From Paenibacillus sp. Soil766 (GTDB lineage Bacteria; Bacillota; Bacilli; Paenibacillales; NBRC-103111): a stretch of 64,000 nt of DNA. This document shows positions 55,147-63,881 of this stretch, one piece after another; position 1 is the stretch's first letter; every line of letters begins with the position of its first letter. A program made the position numbers and the translations under genes. Under the pieces are notes generated by a model. The model searched no databases. It had not been told where the DNA came from and saw only the letters and a program-made list of their open reading frames with translations. The stretch covers positions 119,970 to 183,969 of the forward strand of contig NZ_LMSJ01000012.1 in the NCBI RefSeq assembly GCF_001428105.1, in the 5' to 3' direction.

Positions 55147-56013
55147 GTGATTCGTACTAGAGGAGAAACCGTATTCAGTTACTTTAACGTGTTCATACTT
55201 TCACTCATATCGCTGTCGATGATTCTGCCGTTCATACACGTGGCAGCCAAAGCGTTCAGCAGTGAAGCACATGTGTTAGCCAAGGACATCCTGTTATGGC
55301 CCAAGGGAATAACGACGATTTCCTTTGAATACGTGCTTTCCAATAAGCAATTTTACTATTCGTTCGGCAACTCGGTTTTTATTGCCATCGTCGGGACAGT
55401 AATCAGCATGGCGCTGACCGTACTAGCGGCTTATCCGCTTTCCCGTAAAGGCTTGCCGTACACACGTTTTCTGATGTTGCTGTTCGTCATCACCATGTTC
55501 TTCAACGGTGGGCTGATTCCGACGTATCTCGTTGTTAAGCAGGTTGGGCTGCTCAATTCACTATGGTCGCTCATTTTGCCAACTGCGCTGGCACCGTTTA
55601 ATATGATCTTGATCCGCAACTTCTTCATGGGCGTGCCCGACTCGCTGGAGGAATCTGCCCGAATGGACGGGGCTTCGAACTTACGAATTCTGACCTTGAT
55701 CTATCTGCCGTTATCTGTACCTGCACTGGCTACCGTCGGTATGTTCTATGCGGTTGGCTACTGGAATGCGTTCTTCCAAGCCATGATGTACATCACTGAC
55801 CGGCAGTTGATGCCGCTTCAAATGTTTCTCCTTCAACTCGTAACCGATGAGAAGTCAGCTGATCTAGTTGTGAATGATGTATTCCGCGAAGTCACCCCAG
55901 AAACGATCCGGGCGGCGGCCATTCTGTGTGCAGTAGTTCCAATTCTATTCGTGTATCCGTTCATTCAACGATATTTCGTCAAAGGGGTTATGTTGGGTGC
56001 TGTCAAAGGGTAA
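55147..56013 (+). CDS. CUT1 ABC transporter permease (YtcP type)
   Basis: 288 residues, six predicted helices, EAA motif EESARMDGASNLRILTLIYLPL and C-terminus RYFVKGVMLGAVKG. The start is GTG 55147 preceded by AGAGAGGTGG. Partner of the preceding permease. Confidence 0.93.
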   Translation: MIRTRGETVFSYFNVFILSLISLSMILPFIHVAAKAFSSEAHVLAKDILLWPKGITTISFEYVLSNKQFYYSFGNSVFIAIVGTVISMALTVLAAYPLSRKGLPYTRFLMLLFVITMFFNGGLIPTYLVVKQVGLLNSLWSLILPTALAPFNMILIRNFFMGVPDSLEESARMDGASNLRILTLIYLPLSVPALATVGMFYAVGYWNAFFQAMMYITDRQLMPLQMFLLQLVTDEKSADLVVNDVFREVTPETIRAAAILCAVVPILFVYPFIQRYFVKGVMLGAVKG

Positions 56014-56073
56014 TGGCCAACCTGCAAGCACACCCGTTATTTTATATAAACACTTTAGGGGAGGTTGTATTCA

Positions 56074-57579
56074 ATGAAAATTCAAAAAGCAGCGCTTATT
56101 GGCATGTCATCCGTCCTGCTGGTTGGGCTTGTGGTGGGTTGCAGTGGTAATAATACTGCTCCTGCAAGCACTAGTACGGGGGCGGCAAGTTCAAGTGGAG
56201 CGGTCAAAAACAAGGACTTGAAAGTGATGCGTATGTATCATCCTGCCATGGAACAATTCAAGGGCAGTGACACCATCAACGACAACAAACTAGTGAACGT
56301 TCTCAAGGAGAAATCCGGGTACAATGTGAAATTCGATTCGCTGCCTAAAGACAATCCCAACCAGAAGATATCGATCATTTTAGCCTCAGGTGATGTACCA
56401 GATATCATGTGGATCCCTGGCAAATCCGATTACTTTAAGCTAGCACAGCAGGGTGCATTCGAGCCTCTTGACGAGCTGGTTAAAACAAATATTCCTAATT
56501 TATCTTCCTTTCTACCCAAAGAAATTCTCGACGCCTCCAAGCTGGATGGCAAAATGTACGGCATTCCAGTACGTGTTGCCCAAAAGGTTGGCAATGGCCT
56601 TCTGGAGCGCTCGGACATTCTGAAAGAGCTCAGTCTGAAAGAACCGACTACGATGGACGAGATGTATACGACACTTAAAACCATCAAAGAGAAAAAGAAT
56701 TTGGCACCTCTCACGGGGGCAGCTGGAAATCCTGGTGCGTTTATGTCATCCTTCCTGCCTTATGCATCTGCGTTTGGGGTAGGTACCTCGACAGTAACTA
56801 AAAATGGCAAGCTAGAATTCTCGTGGCTGCAACCGGAATATAAAGAGTACCTCACGACCATGAAGAAATGGTATTCCGAAGGATTAATCGACCAAGAATT
56901 TGCTATCAATAAAGATATTAAGGACAAGATGATTAACGGCACTGCAGCTTTTGGCACTGTGTATTGGGGCGATGCGCTGACGATTGATACATCGATCAAG
57001 GAGAAGAAGAACGGTGGGACCCTGCAGTACATCGCACCGGTTAGCGGTAAGAGTGGCTCCTCAGGCTTCCAGGAGGAAGGTATTCCGGGCAACTACATCG
57101 TTATTCCGAAGCAAGCTAAGAACAAGGAAGGCGCCGCTGCCTTCATTAATTACATCCTGAATGCAGATACGGACAAATTTTTGACTTACGGAATTGAGGG
57201 TCAGGATTACAAGGTAGATAACGGGCAAATCGTGCAGACTCCGGAACAGAGCAACAACATTCCGTGGCGGACATTATACTTCTTCGGTGACAGCGATCCG
57301 AGCTTCAATGCGCGTTTGAAAGTGAAGGGATTCCTTCCATATTACGAGCCTTTGCTGAAATTTAAGCAGAATCGTGAAGAAACTTCCTACGCACCTTCGA
57401 TTGAGGCATACGACACTAAATTTACAGAGCTGCGCAATTATACGGAAGAAAATGCTTTGAAATTTATTATGGGCAAACGCGACCTAGGCGAGTTTGATAA
57501 GTTTGTACAGGAGTTTAATGCCAAAGGTGGCAAAGCTGCCATTGACGCGATGAACGACTGGTATAGCAAAAAGAAATAG
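56074..57579 (+). CDS. Sugar-binding lipoprotein of the CUT1 transporter (LplA type)
   Basis: 501 residues. Signal peptide with lipobox VVGC and a Ser/Thr/Ala linker, then a family 1 binding-protein fold (VMRMYHPAMEQFKG, ASGDVPDIMWIPGKSDYFKLAQQG, EPTTMDEMYTTLKTIKEKKN, GTVYWGDALTID). ATG 56074 follows GGGGAGG by nine bases; the ATG at 56065 would sit on the ribosome site. The ligand is unknown. Confidence 0.93.
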   Translation: MKIQKAALIGMSSVLLVGLVVGCSGNNTAPASTSTGAASSSGAVKNKDLKVMRMYHPAMEQFKGSDTINDNKLVNVLKEKSGYNVKFDSLPKDNPNQKISIILASGDVPDIMWIPGKSDYFKLAQQGAFEPLDELVKTNIPNLSSFLPKEILDASKLDGKMYGIPVRVAQKVGNGLLERSDILKELSLKEPTTMDEMYTTLKTIKEKKNLAPLTGAAGNPGAFMSSFLPYASAFGVGTSTVTKNGKLEFSWLQPEYKEYLTTMKKWYSEGLIDQEFAINKDIKDKMINGTAAFGTVYWGDALTIDTSIKEKKNGGTLQYIAPVSGKSGSSGFQEEGIPGNYIVIPKQAKNKEGAAAFINYILNADTDKFLTYGIEGQDYKVDNGQIVQTPEQSNNIPWRTLYFFGDSDPSFNARLKVKGFLPYYEPLLKFKQNREETSYAPSIEAYDTKFTELRNYTEENALKFIMGKRDLGEFDKFVQEFNAKGGKAAIDAMNDWYSKKK

Positions 57580-57600
57580 GGAACTTTGGAGGCTTCATAC

Positions 57601-58350
57601 ATGAAGAGGGATATTGAAATCATGCTCAACCATCCGAATTTAGTAACTTTCTGGGACTTTCAAGAAGGCCCTGGAGAAGCGCGCATTTCAAGGGGAGGAA
57701 AGCCGTATGCCCTGAAGGAAAGTGGAGGGCCTGTAGCACGAGACCATGAAGGCGTATTCGGTCCATACAGCGCTTTGCTGGAGGAAGGCAAATGGTTTCG
57801 AATTCCACGTGAGCAGCTCCAAGAACTGAGCATGCATGGTGAGAATGCGCAGGTGACGGTAGCTGCTTGGGTTAAACGCAGGAGGAAATCCAATAACGAA
57901 TGCGAATTTATTGCTGGCATTTGGAACGAATCAAATAAGAGGCGCCAGTATGGACTATTCCTGAACTTATCGATTTGGGAGAGCGGACAGCAGGTGTGCG
58001 GACATGTTTCATCCTTAGGCGGCCCGACACCTGGGTATCGCTGGTGTATGGATGCATCGATCGGTGCTACGGAGATTCCCCTTGAGGAGTGGCATTTTGT
58101 TGCTTTTACTTACGACAGCCAGTATGTACGGTCCTATGTAAACGGAAGTTTGGATGAACGCCCAATCCGTAATCCTTATCATTACCCTGGCGGCCTTTAT
58201 GATGGAGGGCATGATGGTGCTGATTTTACCGTTGGAGCTGTGGATCGTTCTCAGGAAATCGGCAATTTCTTTGTCGGCAGCATCGGTGGATTAGCTATAT
58301 TTAACAAAGCGTTATCGAATGAGGAGATGTACCAACTTGCTTGTTTGTAA
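57601..58350 (+). CDS. LamG/concanavalin A-like domain protein, no signal peptide
   Basis: 249 residues. A jellyroll fold is suggested by VTVAAWVKRRRKSNNECEFIAGIWNE, WHFVAFTYDSQYVRSYVNGSLDE and GSIGGLAIFNKALSNEEM, the usual LamG (Pfam Laminin_G_3) phrases. There is no signal peptide, so it should stay inside the cell, which is odd for a carbohydrate-recognition fold. GGAGG lies eight bases before ATG 57601. It is co-transcribed with the transporter. No catalytic residues are recognisable, so binding or an unknown enzymatic role is open. Confidence 0.85.
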   Translation: MKRDIEIMLNHPNLVTFWDFQEGPGEARISRGGKPYALKESGGPVARDHEGVFGPYSALLEEGKWFRIPREQLQELSMHGENAQVTVAAWVKRRRKSNNECEFIAGIWNESNKRRQYGLFLNLSIWESGQQVCGHVSSLGGPTPGYRWCMDASIGATEIPLEEWHFVAFTYDSQYVRSYVNGSLDERPIRNPYHYPGGLYDGGHDGADFTVGAVDRSQEIGNFFVGSIGGLAIFNKALSNEEMYQLACL

Positions 58351-58362
58351 GTGAAAAAGATG

Positions 58363-58403
58363 AGGGGTCCCTGAAGCCATGAATGTGGCGGGGGCCCTTT
58401 TTG
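58363..58403 (+). terminator. Rho-independent terminator
   Basis: Stem AGGG-CCC/GGG-CCCT with one mismatch and one G-T pair, an inner GCC/GGC, and T5. It closes the transporter-LamG operon. Confidence 0.8.
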
Positions 58404-58431
58404 TGCTATCTAAAGGAGTCTAATCCGAAAA

Positions 58432-58464
58432 AAACTGACTTTCCCAAAGAAACCTGACTTACCG
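58432..58464 (+). promoter_or_regulatory. Direct repeat before the last two-component operon
   Basis: CTGACTT occurs at 58435 and 58454 within the near-repeats AAACTGACTTTCC and AACCTGACTTACC, 19 bases apart. It lies 70 to 100 bases ahead of the kinase start. The layout suits an AraC-type regulator, but the promoter itself is not clear. Confidence 0.4.
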
Positions 58465-58534
58465 TGTTTACCTATTTCATGTAAGATGAATGTACATAAA
58501 GATTATAGTCTTTCATAAAAGAGGGTCATGAAAA

Positions 58535-60292
58535 ATGAAGCTTGTACGAGTAATTTGGGCAAAATTACAACCGAAAAAGATACGTACCCGGTTCCTCGTT
58601 GCGATGATTACATTGACGGTTATACCGTTATGTGTACTCGGGTTCGTGTCCTATAATATTGCGAAGGATACCTTAGTCCAGAACCATCAACAGACGAATG
58701 AAAACCACTTGAGAACGGCGAGTGAAGTCGCGGATTTACTGCTGCGCAATGTCATAAATATGAATCGTGTCGTTCTTTCTGATACGCAACTGAGAGAACA
58801 ATTAGTAGAAAGCGGTCGCAGTGGGGCTGCTTCAACCATAGGTGTCCGTACCGTACAACGCTTGGAAAATATCGTGACGAGTAATCTTGTGGATTCGCAA
58901 TACTTTGATTCTATTTGCTTATTTGATCGGGAATTTCATTCGATTTGTTATGGAAGATCGGAGAGCGCGGGACTCTATGGAACGAATCAAAATCGAATGA
59001 ATATAGCGAAGACGGAGTGGTATGATCCCGTTATCCAAGCAAGGGGAAAGGAAGTTTTCTTCAGTTACAACGTGCTGGATCCTTTCACATCGAAAGAGTC
59101 TTTCTCCAGTGTGAAACTGCTGCGCGACCCCGACAATCTAGATAGTGAGCCTCTTGGTCTACTGGTTACGAATATCAAAAAGAGTATGTTTGAAACCGTT
59201 ATTCATGAAAGCGATAACAGTTCCTTCTTAGTTATGAATCCGAGCGGTTCTAGTTCGAGCATGGTTTACGTTAAACAATTTGATAGCTTTAACGACATGT
59301 CTACAGAAGCAGGTATAACAAATTTGATGGAAAGCCTTGCACATACAGGATACTTGACTACGACATATACGAATCAAACAACAGGTTGGACATTCATGCA
59401 TATTATTGAAGCCAAAGAGTTGCTAAAGCAATCAAACCGAATTGGCGTAGCAACCGCTATCCTTTCAGCTGTGATCGCCTTCATTTCACTCTTATTTGCC
59501 TTTTGGATAGCAAGGTCGATTACGCGCCCCCTCTTACAATTGAAGAAAATGATCTTAGAATGGTCGACAGGTGTACAGAAATGGATTGGAAATTTCGAAG
59601 CTGACGAAGTAGGCGCCATTGGTGAAACTTTTAAGCGGATGGCGAATGAGAATGTGCAGTTGGGTGAACGGCTGATTGATTCGCAATTGAAGGAAAGAGA
59701 GGCCGAACTTAACACGCTTCAAGCACAAATCAAGCCTCATTTTCTGTATAATACGTTAGATTCGATTTACTGGATGGCGATTATGCATGATACGCCGGAT
59801 ATCGCCCAAATGGCAGATTCTTTATCGGAGAGCTTCCGATTAAGCCTTAATAAAGGGAAGGAAACGATCCCCTTTTTCAAAGAGTTGAAACATATTGAGC
59901 ACTATATGACCATCCAGAATATCCGATTTAATCATCGCTTTACGTACATAGAAACCGTAGATCCATCGTTGATGGGGATTGATATCTTGAAATTACTTCT
60001 TCAACCCTTAGTGGAGAATGCCATTTATCACGGCTTAGAACCGAAGATCGGTTCTGGTACAATTCGACTAACCGCGCAAAGAGAAGGTATGGATGACATT
60101 ATTTTTACAGTAGAAGATGATGGCGTTGGGGTTGCAGATTTGTCGGTAATCGAGCAAGGCTATGGGTTGCGGAATGTTCGGGAACGTGTGATGTTGTATT
60201 ATGGCAATCAAAGCTCCTTTACGTTCACAAGTCAGCCTAATGCAGGCACCAAGATTGAGATTCGGATTAAATGGCATATGGAAGGAAAGTGA
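58535..60292 (+). CDS. YesM-type sensor histidine kinase
   Basis: 585 residues. Membrane helices (FLVAMITLTVIPLCVLGFVSY and ATAILSAVIAFISLLFAFWI) flank an extracytoplasmic Cache-like sensor of about 260 residues; HAMP follows. The kinase core has H402 in QIKPHFLYNTL (Lys replaces the usual Asn), N-box NAIYHGL, DDGVGV and YGLRNVRERV. The start ATG 58535 is preceded by AGAGGGTC. First gene of an operon of kinase, regulator and binding protein. Confidence 0.93.
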   Translation: MKLVRVIWAKLQPKKIRTRFLVAMITLTVIPLCVLGFVSYNIAKDTLVQNHQQTNENHLRTASEVADLLLRNVINMNRVVLSDTQLREQLVESGRSGAASTIGVRTVQRLENIVTSNLVDSQYFDSICLFDREFHSICYGRSESAGLYGTNQNRMNIAKTEWYDPVIQARGKEVFFSYNVLDPFTSKESFSSVKLLRDPDNLDSEPLGLLVTNIKKSMFETVIHESDNSSFLVMNPSGSSSSMVYVKQFDSFNDMSTEAGITNLMESLAHTGYLTTTYTNQTTGWTFMHIIEAKELLKQSNRIGVATAILSAVIAFISLLFAFWIARSITRPLLQLKKMILEWSTGVQKWIGNFEADEVGAIGETFKRMANENVQLGERLIDSQLKEREAELNTLQAQIKPHFLYNTLDSIYWMAIMHDTPDIAQMADSLSESFRLSLNKGKETIPFFKELKHIEHYMTIQNIRFNHRFTYIETVDPSLMGIDILKLLLQPLVENAIYHGLEPKIGSGTIRLTAQREGMDDIIFTVEDDGVGVADLSVIEQGYGLRNVRERVMLYYGNQSSFTFTSQPNAGTKIEIRIKWHMEGK

Positions 60293-60297
60293 TCAGG

Positions 60298-61755
60298 ATG
60301 CGTAAAGCCGTTGTATTTGACGATGAATTCATTGTACTCCAAGGATTTCAAACGAAGGTCGACTGGGCTCACCACAATATTGAACTCGTAGGCACGGCGG
60401 CAAATGGGATAGAAGCTCTAGCTTTATATCGCTCAGTGCGGCCTGACATTATTTTCACTGATATCCGTATGCCGGGAATAGACGGGCTTCAACTGCTGGA
60501 AATCATTACAAAAGAAGCGCCAGATACGATATGTATTGTCTTTAGTGGGTTCAATGAGTTTGAATACGTGAAGCGGGCGATTAAAATTGGTGTTCTCGAT
60601 TTTATTGAGAAACCGATTACTCTTCGGAAGATCCAAGATGCCCTCTTGAAGGTTCAGATACAAATGGATAAACAAAAGGAATTACTCGAGAAGGCGACAT
60701 TAGATCTATTGCTGATGGGTCCAGAGGCAGTAGCGAAATTCCTGTCTACTTGTAGCGTGGAGGAGAGTCGTATTGTGTCGGTTACGGTTCTAGCTAGTTC
60801 TTCAGAGAGGGGTTCTTTTGACGGAAATGACGCTTACCATGTGATCAACGTTCGAAATGGCAGCGAATACCTGAGGCTTGTACTACATGTGAAGGATGAT
60901 GCAGAATCATTCCGGGCAGACATGAACAAATGGGCAGAAACAACTGGCGGTGTTTCAATGGGGTCAGGAAGAACCTATCCGAAGCTTGCCGATGCTGCAA
61001 TGAGCTATAGAGAAGCTCAAAGTGCACTTCGATACGGCATGTATCTGGAGGAAGAAGGCTGGACACGTTACGAGGATCTAGCGGAGAGCGGGGATCTCCC
61101 TGATGGCTTGACAGCGTGGGAGGAGTTATTCGTATTTTACATTCGAACCTGTGATACGAAGGGTGTAAATCAACAATTGGAACAATTTAAACCATCTTGT
61201 GAAGTGAAAAAGTTAGAAAAAAGATTGCTCGAATTGGAGATTCTCAAACTCGTTTATTTAGGTTGGGAAGCGGCCAAAGAGGCTGGAGTTGATATGACTC
61301 TTATCATGGATTCGGATCAGTTTCCCCACGTTCAATTGCGACAACTAGCTACCTTAGATGACATTGTGAAGTGGTTCCGTGATCACATTCATCGCATCAT
61401 GCAGGTGATGGTCGATACGCGTCAGAGGATTAAACATGCTTCCGTTGATAAAGCTGTGCAGTATATGGAGCTTAATTATCAGCGCGATATTTCGTTGAAA
61501 GAAGTAGCCGAGCATGTGGGAATGAATGCCACGTATTTTAGTTTGCTTTTTAAAGAATCCAAGGGACTTAGTTATATTAAATTTGTTACCAGAATGAGAA
61601 TGGAGCGGGCTAAAACGCTGCTTCATGAAGGTCTGCTCATTAATGATGTAAGTGTACAAGTAGGCTATTATCATTACAGGCATTTTACGGAAGTGTTTAA
61701 GAAGTACACAGGTGTTACACCAGGACAGTATCGGGAGACGCATAGAAAATCTTAA
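60298..61755 (+). CDS. YesN-type response regulator (CheY receiver plus AraC DNA-binding)
   Basis: 485 residues. Receiver with VFDDE (Phe where most have Val/Asp), phosphoacceptor D55 in IFTDIRMPGIDG and a Lys in FIEKPIT. A YesN-type middle region and a C-terminal AraC domain (ISLKEVAEHVGMNATYFSLLFKESKG, VSVQVGYYHYRHFTEVFKKYTGVTPGQY) follow. ATG 60298 is five bases after the kinase stop, with GGAAGGAAAG upstream. Confidence 0.92.
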   Translation: MRKAVVFDDEFIVLQGFQTKVDWAHHNIELVGTAANGIEALALYRSVRPDIIFTDIRMPGIDGLQLLEIITKEAPDTICIVFSGFNEFEYVKRAIKIGVLDFIEKPITLRKIQDALLKVQIQMDKQKELLEKATLDLLLMGPEAVAKFLSTCSVEESRIVSVTVLASSSERGSFDGNDAYHVINVRNGSEYLRLVLHVKDDAESFRADMNKWAETTGGVSMGSGRTYPKLADAAMSYREAQSALRYGMYLEEEGWTRYEDLAESGDLPDGLTAWEELFVFYIRTCDTKGVNQQLEQFKPSCEVKKLEKRLLELEILKLVYLGWEAAKEAGVDMTLIMDSDQFPHVQLRQLATLDDIVKWFRDHIHRIMQVMVDTRQRIKHASVDKAVQYMELNYQRDISLKEVAEHVGMNATYFSLLFKESKGLSYIKFVTRMRMERAKTLLHEGLLINDVSVQVGYYHYRHFTEVFKKYTGVTPGQYRETHRKS

Positions 61756-61783
61756 ATCGAACGGAGGGAGCGGGGTTACGGGG

Positions 61784-63088
61784 ATGAAAAGGTTATGTAT
61801 ACATGTCCTCATTGTGATGATTTTTGTAGCCTTAGTTGGCTGCAGTTCAGGGGAAAGCCCCTCAACTGGCGTTAAGGACGAAGAATTGACCACGATCAGA
61901 TATTTAACCTCTAACTTAGAATCGGAGGGAACGGTAAAGGTACTTACCGATATCAGTGAGGAATATACCAAGGTAAATCCGAGTGTTAAGCTAGAGTATT
62001 ACTATGTAGGACAGTCAGGACTGAGACAACGCATTCAACTGCTTGCGGCAAGCAATGATTTGCCCACCATGTTTTCATTTGAGTCCGGAAGACCGCTTCG
62101 AAACTTAAAGGGTGAGGTACTCGATCTTGAGCAAACGTTTAAGGATTTAGGTATCTATGAGAAATTAAATCCAGTAGCAGTTAATTTATTGAAACAACAA
62201 ACGCATGGTGAAGGTCTGTATGCGCTCCCGTTGGAGCTCAACATTGAAGGGTTTTGGTACAATAAGTCGCTATTTGCAAAACTAGGGATCGAAGAGCCCC
62301 GTACATGGGATGATATGTTGCGGGCTGCTGACCACTTTATTGAAAATGGCATTCAGCCCTTCTCAGTTGCAGGTAAAGAGAAATGGCCCATTACTAGGTT
62401 AATCGGCGGGTATGCCGTTCGGAAGTACGGGCCAGATGTGATGGAAAGTGTAGAGAATGGCGAGATGAAAGTAACAGCGCCGGGATTTATCGAAGCTGCA
62501 CAGACCGTTTATGACATGAGTATGAAAGGCTACTTTGGAGGGGATGCGAATAAAATAGATCTGCAAACTTCCATTGATTTATTTCTACAAGGTCAAGCAG
62601 CCATGTTCTACTCGGGTAGTTGGGAACTGCGTGATTTCAATAATCCCGTTCGTAATAAGCTTGGAGCGGATGGGATTGGTTATTTTAATATCCCCTTGGT
62701 GAAGGATGGCATTGGCACATTGGATGAGTTCCCGATGAATGCAGGATTAACGAATTCGTTCTCAAAGGCAGCTTTCAATTCGAAGGTTGGTGAATGGATG
62801 AAGACCGTGTTTAGTGAATATGGAGATAGGGCTATGAGAGATAACGGACTCATCACAGGGTTCAAAGTGGAGCATATGCCTGCACAGGTGCCCCCACTTA
62901 CACAGTTGGTTCAAGAGAAGATCGAATCTGCGAAACGAGCGGTACTGTGGTTTGAAGCTGGGTTTGATTCCAAGACACAATCGATTGCATGGGATAATGC
63001 TCAGCTGCTTATCAGCGGCGAAGGTATGACGGCGCAATCCTATATGGAAGAGCTTCAGAAAGCGATTGATGCGCAGCAAAGTAATTAG
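61784..63088 (+). CDS. Sugar-binding lipoprotein co-transcribed with a two-component system
   Basis: 434 residues. Signal peptide with lipobox LVGC, then a family 1 binding-protein fold (IRYLTSNLESEGTVKVLTDISEEY, LPLELNIEGFWYNKSLFAKLGIEEP, GQAAMFYSGSWELRDF). ATG 61784 lies 28 bases after the regulator stop and GGAGGGAG precedes it. No permease or ATPase gene follows within the window; the next 900 bases are repeats. It may be the ligand-sensing part of a three-component system with the kinase upstream, as known for AraPST in Geobacillus or XylFII-LytS in Clostridium, or supply a transporter encoded elsewhere. Confidence 0.9.
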   Translation: MKRLCIHVLIVMIFVALVGCSSGESPSTGVKDEELTTIRYLTSNLESEGTVKVLTDISEEYTKVNPSVKLEYYYVGQSGLRQRIQLLAASNDLPTMFSFESGRPLRNLKGEVLDLEQTFKDLGIYEKLNPVAVNLLKQQTHGEGLYALPLELNIEGFWYNKSLFAKLGIEEPRTWDDMLRAADHFIENGIQPFSVAGKEKWPITRLIGGYAVRKYGPDVMESVENGEMKVTAPGFIEAAQTVYDMSMKGYFGGDANKIDLQTSIDLFLQGQAAMFYSGSWELRDFNNPVRNKLGADGIGYFNIPLVKDGIGTLDEFPMNAGLTNSFSKAAFNSKVGEWMKTVFSEYGDRAMRDNGLITGFKVEHMPAQVPPLTQLVQEKIESAKRAVLWFEAGFDSKTQSIAWDNAQLLISGEGMTAQSYMEELQKAIDAQQSN

Positions 63089-63126
63089 ATTTGGGAAAGC
63101 GGCTGTGGAATTGGGAGAGAATTGAT

Positions 63127-63196
63127 GAGTGCTAAGTGTTAAGTGCTAAGTGCTAGGGATTAGTGACAAGTGACAGTGCTAAGTGTGAGTGACAGC
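63127..63196. repeat. Degenerate heptamer run (GTGCTAA-like)
   Basis: About ten imperfect copies of a six- or seven-base unit (GTGCTAA, GTGTTAA, GTGCTAG, GTGACAA, GTGACA) in tandem, just after the last gene. Low-complexity sequence; no function is evident. Confidence 0.7.
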
Positions 63197-63205
63197 GGTT
63201 GCGAC

Positions 63206-63230
63206 AGCGGATCCTTTGGGATCCGCTTCT
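63206..63230 (+). terminator. Probable terminator of the kinase-regulator-binding protein operon
   Basis: Perfect 9-bp stem AGCGGATCC/GGATCCGCT with loop TTTG, followed by TCTTGG. The T-run is short, so it may be a weak terminator. Confidence 0.6.
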
Positions 63231-63294
63231 TGGCATTGGGGAAGAGCCTCTACACGCAGTGCTACTCTTCAAAATACTGGAAGCGAAAGTAAGG

Positions 63295-63502
63295 AGATAG
63301 TCGAAATAATCGACTAACGTCTAGGTTTTGGGGCTTGCTAACTGGGAGATAGTCGAAATAATAGACTAACGTCTAGGTTTCGGGGCTTGCTGGCCGGGAG
63401 ATGGTCGAAATAATCGACTAACGCCAAGGTTTCGGGGCTCGCTAACCGGTAGATAGTCGAAATAATCGACTAACATCTAGGTTCTGGGGCTTGTAAGCCG
63501 GG
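63295..63502. repeat. Four-copy 52-bp tandem repeat with internal palindrome
   Basis: Units start at 63295, 63347, 63399 and 63451, exactly 52 bases apart. Each holds TAGTCG-AAATAAT-CGACTA (a 6-bp inverted repeat, with one changed base in units 2 and 3), then a conserved AACGTCTAGGTT and GGGGCTTGCTAACC-like tail. Copies differ at a few positions. No spacers separate them, so this is not a CRISPR array. Confidence 0.92.
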
Positions 63503-63818
63503 AACGAAATACAACTATTGTATACACGGTTATAAGAAACTTGTTCAAAGTAGTCTACCGCGGAACCGTGAAAGGTTTTAACTTTAGTGTAATGTTCGGT
63601 TTCTTGGAATGCTACAATGTGAAAATTTATTTTCTATTCCGAAGCCTACTCGTTACTCTGTATTTATTAAATAATAAACTTTCAGAGTTAATTATTCGAC
63701 ACTGCTTAGCAGTAACTGGATTCGTTGACAGTGAGTTCACATTTCGAAACATGATATTTCCTACGACCTCACTATGAAATAAATCAAAGCCATTATTTAA
63801 ACTAATTGCCACAACGTA
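63503..63818. other. Intergenic stretch without recognised genes
   Basis: AT-rich sequence of 316 bases with a small palindrome ACTGC-TTA-GCAGT near 63700. A 78-codon reading from a TTG at 63541 has no ribosome site and no resemblance to a known protein, so I do not call it. Confidence 0.5.
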
Positions 63819-63846
63819 ACGGGCCCGCGGATCACCGCGGTCCCGT
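63819..63846. repeat. GC-rich hairpin
   Basis: ACGGG-CCGCGG pairs with CCGCGG-CCCGT (12-bp arms, one mismatch) around the loop ATCA. It sits between the two tandem arrays and is much more GC-rich than its left flank. No T-run follows. Confidence 0.75.
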
Positions 63847-63881
63847 GATGATTATGTGGACTTTGCGCCAATTGAGCACCT

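Noticed and set aside
63541..63777. A 78-codon reading with TTG start between the two tandem arrays
   Set aside because: No ribosome site, no recognisable domain, AT-rich biased composition, and an antisense reading of similar length overlaps it.
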